From Bacteroidota bacterium (lineage in GTDB: Bacteria; Bacteroidota; Ignavibacteria; Kryptoniales; JAKASW01), in the NCBI GenBank assembly GCA_021794075.1, contig JAJYRM010000011.1, positions 5,483-56,567 on the forward strand: 51,085 bases of DNA, written 5' to 3'. The position numbers and the translations under genes were made by a program. Within the stretch, counting starts at the first letter, position 1. Each line of letters begins with the position of its first letter. The notes under the pieces were generated by a model. It was given only the letters and a program-made list of their open reading frames with translations. It ran no database searches and had not been told where the DNA came from. Below, piece by piece: positions 17,081 through 26,115 of the stretch.

Positions 17081-18916
17081 GTGTCGATCTGTATTCCGCG
17101 GATGCGACTGGCCATCAACGGGAGACTCGAATTCCGGGCGTTGACAATGGCAATCCCTTTCCAAGAAAGTGACAGTCAGCCTTCCGGCTTGGCGGGAACG
17201 CCAGAAATGGCTGCCGTCATTTCAGAAATCTCCCGTCATTTGGAAATACTCAAAGCGATGATGCACACAAGCGAGAGCGGTTTTCTTTCAGTCGGCTCCC
17301 ATCTTCAAAGGATTCACTTAAGCACGCAGGAAATCTCAACAAAACTGTCTGAGCTGATGAAGAAATACTCGGAAGAGACCGGCACGCAATCTTTGAACCA
17401 GCTGCGGGTGTTATCTGAAAGAGCAGCAAACCAGCTCAGCTCATTCAACGCATTCTCAATGAAAGCGGTCTCAAACCTGAAAGAATTGGAGGAGCCTCTG
17501 GCTTCGTTACCGGATTCGCTACGCGACTTTGACAGAGTTGTCTTGCGCCTGAGGAAGATGGGGATTATAGCGCACATTGAAGCGGCGCGTATCGGGGATG
17601 AAGGGCTTGACTTCGTACGACTCGCTGAGGCGGTAACGGCTTTGGGAGAGCAGATCACTTCCAAGGCTAAAGATGTCCGCTCTTACGTCAACGGAGTTAA
17701 CGACGTCATCGGATTAAATAAGCGAAAAATGGAGAGCATGATAGGAAGGCACGGTGAGGTGACCAGCCACGTTACCAGTCACATGGCATCAAATCTTTCC
17801 GTGCTGACGGAGAAAAGAGAATCAATTCAGCGGGTCGCCGTCGCGATTGCGGAGAAATCAGATGAGGCCGTTCGCAACGTTAACAACATAGTTCAATCAG
17901 TCCAGTACCATGACATCACGCGTCAGCAAGTAGACCACGTCATTCAGTCGCTGGAAGCAATAGGAAGCGAAGACACCGTACTTGAGATTGTTCCGATCTG
18001 CGAGATACAAGTGGCGCAACTGAAACGCGTTGGGATGGAATTCGAACGGGCAATTTACTCGATAGAGGCCGCGTTGAAGGAGCTTTCCGCGGCTGTCAGC
18101 GAAATGTTTACAGAGTCTGTCAACATAACGAGCTCGACAAAGGTCTCGGGACGGTCTTTTATCGATGAAGTGGAGAGCGGGCTTGAGATTGTGAGCGCGA
18201 CAATGACTGAAGATCAATTCGCCGTTGATGAGCTCGCGTCATCTCTAAGGCAGATCAGCGAGAACATACGTAAAATGAGGTCCTTCATGGATGAGATGGC
18301 CGAAGTAGGATCCGAGATTGAACTACTCGCTCTCAATTCTCGAGTGAAAGCCGCAAGGACAGGTGGCGGTGCGACGCTCGGCGTAATAGCCGAGTCGATC
18401 GAGAACCTCTCCGTTGCCACGCTTCGGCTCGTGGATGAGGTCCTCCTAAGGATGTCCGATATGGTTACCGCGTCGAAGGAGCTGGTGGACGACCATGCGA
18501 TAGAATCGGTAACCAATCACGCGGAAACTGAGATAAGAAGCATAATTGACCAGCTGAGGAGGATCGTCGTTGCGTTCCATGAAAACAACGCGATTAGCAA
18601 TCGGGTTTTTGTCGAGACTCAAGAAATGTGCTCCGCAATAGTCGGTCAGTTACAGATGCTCACGTCCGAGATCGTCAGAAATCAGGAGATTGCCTTGACG
18701 CTTGTTGAGACCGCGAGCGCGCTTGAACAAGTCGCGAGCGAATTGCGCCGTAGCGTGCCGGACTCGTCGCGGCTAATCATTGATGAAAGACTTGAAGAAA
18801 TGCGCAAAAATTACACAATGGAAACTGAAAGGTCCACTTATAGTTCCGTCATGAATGGTAGTGCGGATCAAAGGGAGTCGCTTGTCGAATCAACAGGGTC
18901 CATCGAATTATTCTAA
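17081..18916 (+). CDS. Soluble MCP-like protein with two degenerate signalling tips
   Basis: The GTG start at 17081 has GGAGG 7 bp upstream; an ATG at 17147 is the alternative. The 611-residue product is almost entirely helical and coiled coil, with no membrane segment or recognisable ligand domain. Two segments imitate the hairpin tip of methyl-accepting chemotaxis proteins: residues about 158-185 (GIIAHIEAARIGDEGLDF) and about 408-435 (ELLALNSRVKAARTGGGATLG). Each is followed by the expected descending-helix pattern. A normal receptor subunit has one tip. It starts the cluster, 44 bp before cheY. It could be an unusual cytoplasmic receptor, an array scaffold, or an adaptor that competes for CheA/CheW. 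I know of no named family that fits; the resemblance to MCP tips is clear, the function is inferred. Confidence 0.8.
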   Translation: MSICIPRMRLAINGRLEFRALTMAIPFQESDSQPSGLAGTPEMAAVISEISRHLEILKAMMHTSESGFLSVGSHLQRIHLSTQEISTKLSELMKKYSEETGTQSLNQLRVLSERAANQLSSFNAFSMKAVSNLKELEEPLASLPDSLRDFDRVVLRLRKMGIIAHIEAARIGDEGLDFVRLAEAVTALGEQITSKAKDVRSYVNGVNDVIGLNKRKMESMIGRHGEVTSHVTSHMASNLSVLTEKRESIQRVAVAIAEKSDEAVRNVNNIVQSVQYHDITRQQVDHVIQSLEAIGSEDTVLEIVPICEIQVAQLKRVGMEFERAIYSIEAALKELSAAVSEMFTESVNITSSTKVSGRSFIDEVESGLEIVSATMTEDQFAVDELASSLRQISENIRKMRSFMDEMAEVGSEIELLALNSRVKAARTGGGATLGVIAESIENLSVATLRLVDEVLLRMSDMVTASKELVDDHAIESVTNHAETEIRSIIDQLRRIVVAFHENNAISNRVFVETQEMCSAIVGQLQMLTSEIVRNQEIALTLVETASALEQVASELRRSVPDSSRLIIDERLEEMRKNYTMETERSTYSSVMNGSADQRESLVESTGSIELF

Positions 18917-18960
18917 GAAATGGAACAGTCTATGTTACCTATTTTACGGGAGCAAAAGCG

Positions 18961-19329
18961 ATGTCGAAAGTGATCATGACCGTGGATGATTCCACGAGTA
19001 TCCGGCAAATGGTGGCTTTCACACTTGGCGGGGCGGGATACCAGGTCATAGAGGCTGTCGACGGGAAGGACGCTCTCGACAAGCTGGGCGACTCGAGTAC
19101 AATTGACATGCTCGTTACCGATCTCAACATGCCGAACTTGGATGGAATAGAGCTCGTGAAGGGGGTCAGGGCCCAGCAGCGTCACAAGTTCATACCGATT
19201 CTGCTTCTGACCACCGAATCGCAGGAGACTAAAAAGCAGCAGGCGAAGGCTGCCGGCGCGTCAGGCTGGATCGTAAAACCATTTAACGCGAACCAGCTTA
19301 TCGATGTAGTCAGAAAGTTGCTGAAATGA
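18961..19329 (+). CDS. cheY: CheY-type single-domain response regulator
   Basis: This 122-residue stand-alone receiver has acidic residues D9-D10, phosphoacceptor D54 in MLVTDLNMPNLDG, T84 in LLLTTES and K106 in IVKPFNA. These are the full set needed for phosphorylation by CheA. Its stop overlaps the cheA start (ATGA, 19326-19329), so the two are translationally coupled. What it controls is open, because no flagellar switch or pilus motor gene is in the window. Confidence 0.94.
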   Translation: MSKVIMTVDDSTSIRQMVAFTLGGAGYQVIEAVDGKDALDKLGDSSTIDMLVTDLNMPNLDGIELVKGVRAQQRHKFIPILLLTTESQETKKQQAKAAGASGWIVKPFNANQLIDVVRKLLK

Positions 19330-21443
19330 TGGACCGAAACCAACAAGCATTCATCGAAGAAGCAAGGGATCTCCTCTCTGGCCTGGAGGATTCGCTACTG
19401 GAAATCGAGCACGATCCCCTGAACAGTGAGCTGGTTGGAAAGATCTTCCGGGCGATGCATACTATCAAAGGGGCGAGCTCCATGTTTGGGTTCGATGCCA
19501 TCGCCTCATTCACTCACGATATCGAAACTGCATTTGATGCCGTCAGGGAGGGGGTTGTTGCCGTCACACCGCAGCTGGTGTCCATGACGCTAGCTAGCCG
19601 AGACCATATATCGGCCCTTCTCTCTTCTGCGGAATCCGAGGTCGAGCCGGACCTCGAACTGACGTCAGCGGGGGATGAGCTCCTGAAGCGTTTTCGTGAG
19701 TTGGTCCCTCAGACTCCACCTGGAAAAACAGATACAGGCAGTCCACACGACGTGAAGCAGATGATGCCAGAAACGAATCAACGGGCCGCACTTTACAGAA
19801 TTCACTTCAAGCCGCCTGAAAACATCTTGCTTCGCGGTTTGGACCCGATGAACCTTATTCAGGAATTAGCAGCCATGGGTGAGGAACGGCATGTCGTCCA
19901 TTCTGAAGAGACCTCGCCTGATGAATCGCGGGCTGACTTATGCCATTCAGTCTACGATGTTTTGCTTTCTACATCCCACCCTCTGGAGAGCCTCCAGGAC
20001 GTGTTCATATTCGTTGAGGAAGACAGCGAACTCCGCATCGAGAAACTGGCGGACGCTTCTGCTTGCGATAAAGATGTCTGGCAGCGGCTCATCGAAGCAA
20101 TGCAGGCCTCAAAGGGTGTTCCCACGTCGGTGCTGATATCGATGATTAAAGAAGCACACCAAATTCATCAGCGCGTAAGGAATGAGAGTTCGACCTATGG
20201 CGGTGCCGGTGGACAGCATCCAGATCTGAAGAGCGCACAGAGTATCAAAGTGCCATCGGAACGGCTCGATAAACTCGTGAATCTGGTCGGGGAGCTGGTT
20301 ACGGTGCAGGCCCGCTTGACACAAGCTGCTGTGAACCTATCCGACCCGTCTTTGACTCAAATCGCAGAGGAGGTAGAGGCGCTCATTTCTGAGCTTCGCG
20401 ACAACGCCATGAGCATCCGGATGGTCCCGATAGGAACTACCTTCGGACGCTTTAAACGGCTCGTTCGCGATTTGTCGGCAGAACTTGGGAAAGAAATCCA
20501 GCTTGTGACTGAAGGTGAAGATACAGAGTTGGATAAGACGGTCATCGAGCGGCTTGGCGATCCTCTCGTCCACATGATAAGGAATTCCATCGATCACGGC
20601 ATCGAGTTACCGGCGCAAAGGGAACAGGTAGGGAAGGCGCGCGCCGGAACCATACGACTCTCCGCCTCTCATTCTGGGACGAGCGTCAAGATATCGATCT
20701 CCGACGATGGCGCGGGCTTCGATACGGAGGCAATTCGTCTAAAGGCGGTTATGCAGGGCATGATCGACCCCGATGCGACTCCGACAGAACAGGAGCTCCT
20801 TTCGATTGTGTTCGCACCAGGGTTCTCGACTGCGAAAGAAGTGACAAGCGTTTCGGGCCGCGGAGTCGGCATGGACGTGGTTCACCGGAGCATTGAGGAA
20901 CTCGGAGGGCAAATCGAAGTTTCTAACTCTCCGGGTAAAGGAGCGACGATAACACTTAAGCTTCCTCTAACGCTCGCCATCATCGAGGGACTGCTTGTCA
21001 AGGTTGGGAGTGAGTTATTTGTGTTACCCCTCGCGTCAATCAAGGAGTGCGTTGAATTGCCGGCGCTCGAACAACGCCGTGGGAAAGGAGGCCAGCTGAT
21101 CAATGTCCGTGGCGAAATAATACCCTACGTGAGACTCCGCGATTTCTTCGGGATTACTGGTGAAACTTCGACTTACGAGTATGTTGTCATAACTGAAATC
21201 GACGGTAGACGATGCGGGTTCGCAGTCGATGCTGTCCTTGGCGAACATCAAATTGTCATAAAGTCCCTTGGTCTTATGTATAAAGACGTCGAGGGAATTT
21301 CAGGCGCAACTGTCCTGGGGGATGGAACCGTTGCCCTTATAATCGATATCCCGCCCCTTATTGCCGTCGCTGTACGTGAACGGGAACGGCTCGTCCGGTT
21401 TGAAACGATCGCTGGCGACGACAGCAGGAACAAGAGAAACTAA
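19326..21443 (+). CDS. cheA: Chemotaxis histidine kinase CheA
   Basis: This 705-residue protein has the CheA domain order. The Hpt/P1 domain spans 1-105, with H45 in RAMHTIKGASSMFGF. A P2-position domain lies at about 157-255, starting YRIHFKPPENILLRGLDP and ending with DVFIFVEEDSEL, a type seen in many non-enteric CheA proteins. P3 dimerisation lies at about 303-360 (SERLDKLVNLVGELVTVQ). The P4 ATPase is at about 365-545, with HMIRNSIDHGIE and SDDGAGFD. A CheW-like P5 starts near 546. It phosphorylates CheY, CheB and possibly the receivers of nearby hybrid kinases. It is coupled to cheY and followed 25 bp later by the receptor gene. Confidence 0.96.
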   Translation: MMDRNQQAFIEEARDLLSGLEDSLLEIEHDPLNSELVGKIFRAMHTIKGASSMFGFDAIASFTHDIETAFDAVREGVVAVTPQLVSMTLASRDHISALLSSAESEVEPDLELTSAGDELLKRFRELVPQTPPGKTDTGSPHDVKQMMPETNQRAALYRIHFKPPENILLRGLDPMNLIQELAAMGEERHVVHSEETSPDESRADLCHSVYDVLLSTSHPLESLQDVFIFVEEDSELRIEKLADASACDKDVWQRLIEAMQASKGVPTSVLISMIKEAHQIHQRVRNESSTYGGAGGQHPDLKSAQSIKVPSERLDKLVNLVGELVTVQARLTQAAVNLSDPSLTQIAEEVEALISELRDNAMSIRMVPIGTTFGRFKRLVRDLSAELGKEIQLVTEGEDTELDKTVIERLGDPLVHMIRNSIDHGIELPAQREQVGKARAGTIRLSASHSGTSVKISISDDGAGFDTEAIRLKAVMQGMIDPDATPTEQELLSIVFAPGFSTAKEVTSVSGRGVGMDVVHRSIEELGGQIEVSNSPGKGATITLKLPLTLAIIEGLLVKVGSELFVLPLASIKECVELPALEQRRGKGGQLINVRGEIIPYVRLRDFFGITGETSTYEYVVITEIDGRRCGFAVDAVLGEHQIVIKSLGLMYKDVEGISGATVLGDGTVALIIDIPPLIAVAVRERERLVRFETIAGDDSRNKRN

Positions 21444-21468
21444 AACATAAAACCAAGGAGAAATTCCT

Positions 21469-24400
21469 ATGAAATCTGATCCAGCAACAAGGAAGTCATC
21501 CGGCAAGAAGGCCGATTCCGGGCAACAACTAATGATGGCGGAAATTATTCGGCTTACAGAAGCTGCGAAGGCAGGGCACCTTTCTGAGCGAGCGGATCTC
21601 AGTAAGTTCGACGGTGAGGCGAGGGCGCTCCTCCTCGGAGTGAACGAAATGCTTGATTCAGTAATAAAGCCTCTTGACGTCGCGGCCGACTATGTGGACA
21701 AAATCAGCAACGGCGTCATTCCTCAGAAGATTAACGATTCATACAACGGTGATTTCAATACTATCAAGAATAACCTGAACAAATGCATAGATGCCGTCGG
21801 AGGACTCGTTTCAGAAATGAACTTCATGTCTCGCCAACACGACCTTGGCGATATCGACATCGTAATTCCGAGCGAGAAGTTTCAGGGAGTTTACAGGGAG
21901 ATGGCCGATGGAGTGAACAAAATGGTTGGCGGTCATATCGCCGTCAAGAAAAAGGCGATGGCCTGCATCGCGGAATTCGGGAAAGGTAATTTCGATGCAC
22001 CACTCGAGAAATTTCCGGGTAAGAAAGCTTTTATTAACGATACGATAGAGGCGCTTAGAGCAAACCTAAAGAAAGTCAACTCGGAGATCGGCCAGCTTGT
22101 CAAAGCCGCCGCTAATGGTGAGCTCGACAAACGCGCGAACGCCGAGATGTTCCAGGGGGACTGGAGCAAACTCGTTGCCGGATTTAACGACACAATAATT
22201 AACATCGTAAATCCACTTATGGTAACCGCCGATTATGTCGATAAGATCGCGAAAGGGATAATTCCTCCAGAAATCACGACGGAATATAAGGGCCAGTACA
22301 ATGTCATTAAGGTAAACCTGAACGCTGTCGTTAAGATGATGGGCGAATTGCTCGTCGAAACAGATATGCTCATAAAGGCTACTATTGAAGGCAAACTGTC
22401 AACTCGAGGTGATGCCGCAAAGTTTGCCGGCGATTGGGGCAAACTGGTAGGGGGTGTTAACAGTTTGGTCGACGCCTTTGTCCGTCCAATAAATGTTACC
22501 GCCGAGTATGTGGATAGAATATCGAAGGGAGACATTCCACCGAAGATAGTCGATACCTACCATGGCGATTTCAACGAAATAAAGAACAACCTAAACGCTT
22601 GCATCGACGTAATGAACGGGCTTCTTTCTGAGACTGACCGGTTGATCAACGCGACGGTCGAAGGGAAGCTTTCGACGCGCGGCGATGCCGGGAAGTTCGC
22701 GGGAGGCTGGGGGAAGCTGGTAGGCGGAGTGAACAGCCTCGTGGATGCGTTCGTGGGCCCGATCAACGTGACGGCGGAGTATGTTGATCGGATATCGAAG
22801 GGAGACATACCGCCGAAGATAGTTGACACGTATCATGGGGATTTCAACGAAATAAAGAACAACCTGAACGCATGTATCGACGTGATGAACGGTCTGCTGA
22901 GCGAGACGGACAGGATCGCGAAGGCGGCTGCTGACGGAGAGCTCGACAAGAGAGCGGAAGCTGGGAAGTTCATTGGTGGGTGGAACAGGCTGGTGACCGG
23001 AGTGAACGAGACGATCACGAATATAGTGGATCCGCTCATGGTGACGGCGGATTATGTGGACAAGGTTGCCAAAGGAGTTATACCGCAGGAGATCACGACC
23101 GCGTACAAGGGGCAGTACAACATCATAAAGAACAACCTTAATGCGGTGGTTAAGATGATGAGTGAACTCCTCAAGGAAACTGACGTGATAATTAAGGCTG
23201 CGGCGGATGGCGAACTCGATAAGCGAGCGGACGCGTCCAAGTTTGTCGGCGGCTGGAATCAGTTAGTGAAGGGAGTCAACGATACGATCACGAATATAGT
23301 GGATCCCCTTATGGTTACGGCGGACTACGTCGACAAGGTGGCTAAAGGAGTCATACCGCCAGAGATAACCACGGTTTACAAAGGACAATACAACATAATC
23401 AAAACAAACCTTAACGCTCTCGTCAAGATGATGGGTGAACTGCTCAGAGAGACCGACGAACTGGTGAAGGCCGCGTTGGATGGCAAGCTCCAGACTAGAG
23501 CAAACGCGTCGAATTTCGTCGGCGGTTGGAATCAACTCGTGAAAGGAGTGAATGAGACCCTTGACGCGGTGGTAGAGCCGATGCAGGAAGTGATGAACGT
23601 AATGTCCAAGATGATGGAAGGAAACTTCGGCGACAGAATTTCCGGAAACTATCGGGGAGATTTTGACCATCTCAAGAAGGCCGTCAATGAGGTCGGCGAA
23701 TCACTCCAGAGTACCGTATCCGATGTGGGAGCTATCCTCACGGAGATGGCTAACGGCGACCTGACCGCTCGGATTACCTCGGAGTACAAGGGAGACTTCA
23801 TCAATATAAAGAACAGCATCAATCAACTCGGGCAGGCACTCGACAAGGTGATGGTTGACATAAGCGTCTCGGCGGAAAACGTGGCTTCCGGGAGTCAGCA
23901 GCTCAGTTCGACTTCAGAGCAGATGTCGCAGGGAGCGACTGAGCAGGCAAGTGCGGCAGAGGAGGCTTCTTCTTCCACCGAAGAGATGGTCAGCAATATC
24001 AAGCAGAACGCGGACAACGCGCACCAGACCGAGAGCATAGCATCACGATCCGCACAGGATGCCCGAGTCGGCGGAGAATCGGTACAGCAAACCGTCGAAG
24101 CGATGAAGAAGATCGCGAACAAGATATCCATCATTGAGGAAATTGCCCGTCAAACCAATCTCCTTGCCTTGAATGCCGCAATCGAAGCCGCCAGGGCGGG
24201 TGATCATGGGAAGGGATTCGCGGTTGTCGCCTCAGAGGTACGCAAGCTTGCTGAACGGAGCCAGGCCGCTGCCGGTGAGATTAACCAACTTGCCGGTTCC
24301 AGCGTTGAAATAGCCGAAAAGGCGGGAGAAATGCTCGGTAAGCTTGTGCCCGATATTCAGAAGACTGCTGAACTCGTTCAGGAGATATCCAGCGCAAGCG

Positions 24401-24777
24401 CTGAACAGAGCACCGGTGCGTCCCAGATAAACAAGGCGATCCAGCAGCTCGACCAGGTCATTCAGCAGAATGCCTCAGCGTCTGAGGAAATGTCCGCTAC
24501 CGCGGAAGAACTCGCCGCGCAGTCCGAAGCGATGAAGGAATCCATAGCATTCTTCAAGCTGAGCAGCAACGGTCACCGCGCGAAAGACGCGGCGCCCGCC
24601 AAGCATCACCCCGCCGCTAAAGTGGCACACATTGGCAAGCAGAGCAACGGGGCCAAGAAGCAGACGAACGGCAAACAGGCTTCATCCTCCATGGCTGCTA
24701 CGCCGAACGGTCACATCATTAGTCTGGATGACGATTCCCATAATGGCAGCGACGACGCTGAGTTCGAGAAATACTGA
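21469..24777 (+). CDS. Cytoplasmic poly-HAMP methyl-accepting chemotaxis protein
   Basis: AAGGAG precedes the ATG at 21469. The 1102-residue receptor has no membrane segment. Residues about 17-800 are an array of HAMP-like units alternating between a [16 protein letters not shown] type and a [17 protein letters not shown] type. Units starting at 22210, 22483, 22756, 23029, 23302 and 23575 are spaced exactly 273 bp (91 residues) apart. The MCP signalling domain follows (about 800-1030), with a canonical tip near 889-925 ([19 protein letters not shown], then [18 protein letters not shown]). A polar, flexible tail of about 65 residues ends in EFEKY, which fits the aromatic-x-x-aromatic CheR-tethering pentapeptide. 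It is probably the main receptor of the array, sensing an intracellular cue or a partner bound to the HAMP stack. Confidence 0.95.
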   Translation: MKSDPATRKSSGKKADSGQQLMMAEIIRLTEAAKAGHLSERADLSKFDGEARALLLGVNEMLDSVIKPLDVAADYVDKISNGVIPQKINDSYNGDFNTIKNNLNKCIDAVGGLVSEMNFMSRQHDLGDIDIVIPSEKFQGVYREMADGVNKMVGGHIAVKKKAMACIAEFGKGNFDAPLEKFPGKKAFINDTIEALRANLKKVNSEIGQLVKAAANGELDKRANAEMFQGDWSKLVAGFNDTIINIVNPLMVTADYVDKIAKGIIPPEITTEYKGQYNVIKVNLNAVVKMMGELLVETDMLIKATIEGKLSTRGDAAKFAGDWGKLVGGVNSLVDAFVRPINVTAEYVDRISKGDIPPKIVDTYHGDFNEIKNNLNACIDVMNGLLSETDRLINATVEGKLSTRGDAGKFAGGWGKLVGGVNSLVDAFVGPINVTAEYVDRISKGDIPPKIVDTYHGDFNEIKNNLNACIDVMNGLLSETDRIAKAAADGELDKRAEAGKFIGGWNRLVTGVNETITNIVDPLMVTADYVDKVAKGVIPQEITTAYKGQYNIIKNNLNAVVKMMSELLKETDVIIKAAADGELDKRADASKFVGGWNQLVKGVNDTITNIVDPLMVTADYVDKVAKGVIPPEITTVYKGQYNIIKTNLNALVKMMGELLRETDELVKAALDGKLQTRANASNFVGGWNQLVKGVNETLDAVVEPMQEVMNVMSKMMEGNFGDRISGNYRGDFDHLKKAVNEVGESLQSTVSDVGAILTEMANGDLTARITSEYKGDFINIKNSINQLGQALDKVMVDISVSAENVASGSQQLSSTSEQMSQGATEQASAAEEASSSTEEMVSNIKQNADNAHQTESIASRSAQDARVGGESVQQTVEAMKKIANKISIIEEIARQTNLLALNAAIEAARAGDHGKGFAVVASEVRKLAERSQAAAGEINQLAGSSVEIAEKAGEMLGKLVPDIQKTAELVQEISSASAEQSTGASQINKAIQQLDQVIQQNASASEEMSATAEELAAQSEAMKESIAFFKLSSNGHRAKDAAPAKHHPAAKVAHIGKQSNGAKKQTNGKQASSSMAATPNGHIISLDDDSHNGSDDAEFEKY
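22387..22914 (+). repeat. Tandem near-identical 91-residue HAMP units inside the receptor
   Basis: Two adjacent units, from 22387 and from 22660, encode about 85 residues with only about three amino-acid differences (from [10 protein letters not shown] through GLLSETDR). Their DNA differs at many third codon positions. They are the most alike pair of an array whose six best units keep a 273-bp register without indels. Confidence 0.85.
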
Positions 24778-24787
24778 GGAGATGGAA

Positions 24788-25285
24788 ATGAACGAGACTA
24801 TAACTGAAACGACTCAGTACCTTACCTTCAAGCTCGAGGATGAGGTCTACGCGACGGACATAGCTCAGGTCCGAGAAGTGCTCGAATACTCGCGCGTCAC
24901 GAAAGTCCCAAGGACTCCCGATTACATGCGTGGAGTGATAAACCTCCGCGGCCGCGTAGTCCCGGTACTTGATCTGAAACTCCGATTCGGAATGAACCGG
25001 ACGGAGCAGACAGTCAACACTTGCGTGATAATCGTCGAGGTGAATATGGAGGGCGAAACGATGGTGATCGGCGCCCTCGCGGACAGCGTGCAGGAGGTGA
25101 TCGAGATGGATCCGTCTGTCATCGAACCCGCCCCCAAGATAGGAACCAAACTTAACACCGACTTCATCCGAGGTATGGGTAAGAGAGATGAACAGTTCAT
25201 CATCATACTGGACATCGATAAAGTGTTCTCCGCCGATAACCTTGGGGCCGTCAAAGCGACTATGGCCGAGCCGGTATTAGAATGA
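24788..25285 (+). CDS. cheW: Chemotaxis coupling protein CheW
   Basis: I chose the ATG at 24788 because GAGGAG (24776-24781) is 6 bp upstream of it; the in-frame ATG at 24782 has no room for a ribosome site. The 165-residue protein is a single CheW domain: QYLTFKLEDEVYATDIAQVREV, then MRGVINLRGRVVPVLDL and a later ALADSVQEVIEM. The ribosome site overlaps the receptor stop codon, so the two are tightly coupled. It links the receptor to CheA. Confidence 0.95.
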   Translation: MNETITETTQYLTFKLEDEVYATDIAQVREVLEYSRVTKVPRTPDYMRGVINLRGRVVPVLDLKLRFGMNRTEQTVNTCVIIVEVNMEGETMVIGALADSVQEVIEMDPSVIEPAPKIGTKLNTDFIRGMGKRDEQFIIILDIDKVFSADNLGAVKATMAEPVLE

Positions 25286-25294
25286 ACTAAGGCC

Positions 25295-25498
25295 GTGGGA
25301 AGAATAGCTTCCGGTTTATCGTTTGTAAATAAGAGGACAAAACTGGAAGCTTCCTCCCATGATACTAAAAGGGTCGTACTGGCGATCCACGATTGCCAGT
25401 CGGCTGAAGTGACGGGTGCCTATGGGATCAAGTGTACGCGCGATTCCGTCTGGGTCCTGAACAAATTGACAACTTCTAAAGAGTTTCTGCGAATCTAA
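25295..25498 (+). pseudogene. Probable detached N-terminal half of a CheR methyltransferase
   Basis: A 67-codon frame from a GTG fills most of the gap between cheW and the CheR-like catalytic gene. Its end, LNKLTTSKEFLR, resembles the FINSLTTNLTAFFR-type motif that joins the N-terminal and catalytic domains of CheR (compare INVITTNKTDFFR in the full CheR at 26794). Earlier residues FVNKRTKLEASS loosely follow the F-x-x-x-x-TGI-x-L start of that domain, and the length is right. The catalytic half begins again 2 bp after its stop in another frame. This suggests a frameshifted or split cheR; whether the piece is translated is unknown. The match is by eye and short, so confidence is limited. Confidence 0.4.
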
Positions 25499-25500
25499 TC

Positions 25501-26115
25501 ATGGCATTTACATTCTTCTTTCGCGACCAGACAGTTCTTGATTTGATAGCAACGCATGTTGTTCCGACACTTTCCGGTTACAGTAGAATCAGGATCTGGG
25601 ATGGAGGTTGCGCGATGGGACCAGAACCCTATTCGCTTGCGATTACCATTGCGGAGAAAATGGGACATTTCGCTTTTAGAAACGTCCACATCGACGCAAC
25701 GGATATCGATGAACAGGGCGTTTTTGAAAAGATTATAGAAAATGGGGTCTACCCCATCGATCAACTCGAACGAATTACTCCGGAAATTTTTGGAAAGTAC
25801 TTCACGCCAGGCGAAGGTAAGGGTGAATTTCGCGTAGTTGACAGCATACGGCAGGCGATCCACTTCAAGCGACACGACCTCCTTTCTCTGAAGTCCATCG
25901 CAGATGGATATCGACTGATAGTTTGCAAGAATGTCCTTCTGCATTTTCATCCGGCGGAGAGGGTTAATGTGATCAGGATGTTCCACTCGGCACTCGCGCC
26001 AGGAGGCTTCTTCGCGACCGAACGCACCCAAGAAATGCCGCGAGAATTGGCTCATCTCTTCGAGAAAATGTCAGAGGAGGGACAGTTATATAGAAAGGCT
26101 GAGACGTTATCATGA
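25501..26115 (+). CDS. CheR-like methyltransferase domain without its N-terminal domain
   Basis: This 204-residue protein starts at the FFRD motif where the catalytic domain of CheR begins. It keeps the SAM-binding loop in altered form (DGGCAMGPEPYSLAI, where CheR normally has SAxCSTGEEPYS), IDATDIDEQ, and a late VCKNVLLHFHPAERV and ALAPGGFF in place of CRNVLIYF and LxPGG. The usual N-terminal helical domain that contacts receptor methylation sites is missing, though a remnant may lie just upstream in another frame. It overlaps the MBL-fold gene by ATGA (26112-26115), so it seems to be translated and kept. It may be a methyltransferase with a changed target or a regulator of the full CheR. 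A complete cheR follows 0.7 kb later. Confidence 0.75.
   Translation: MAFTFFFRDQTVLDLIATHVVPTLSGYSRIRIWDGGCAMGPEPYSLAITIAEKMGHFAFRNVHIDATDIDEQGVFEKIIENGVYPIDQLERITPEIFGKYFTPGEGKGEFRVVDSIRQAIHFKRHDLLSLKSIADGYRLIVCKNVLLHFHPAERVNVIRMFHSALAPGGFFATERTQEMPRELAHLFEKMSEEGQLYRKAETLS

Noticed and set aside
21469-24777. Recent tandem duplication or mobile repeat in the receptor
   Set aside because: Units differ at many synonymous positions and are regular HAMP repeats, so this is protein architecture and not a mobile or recently amplified element.
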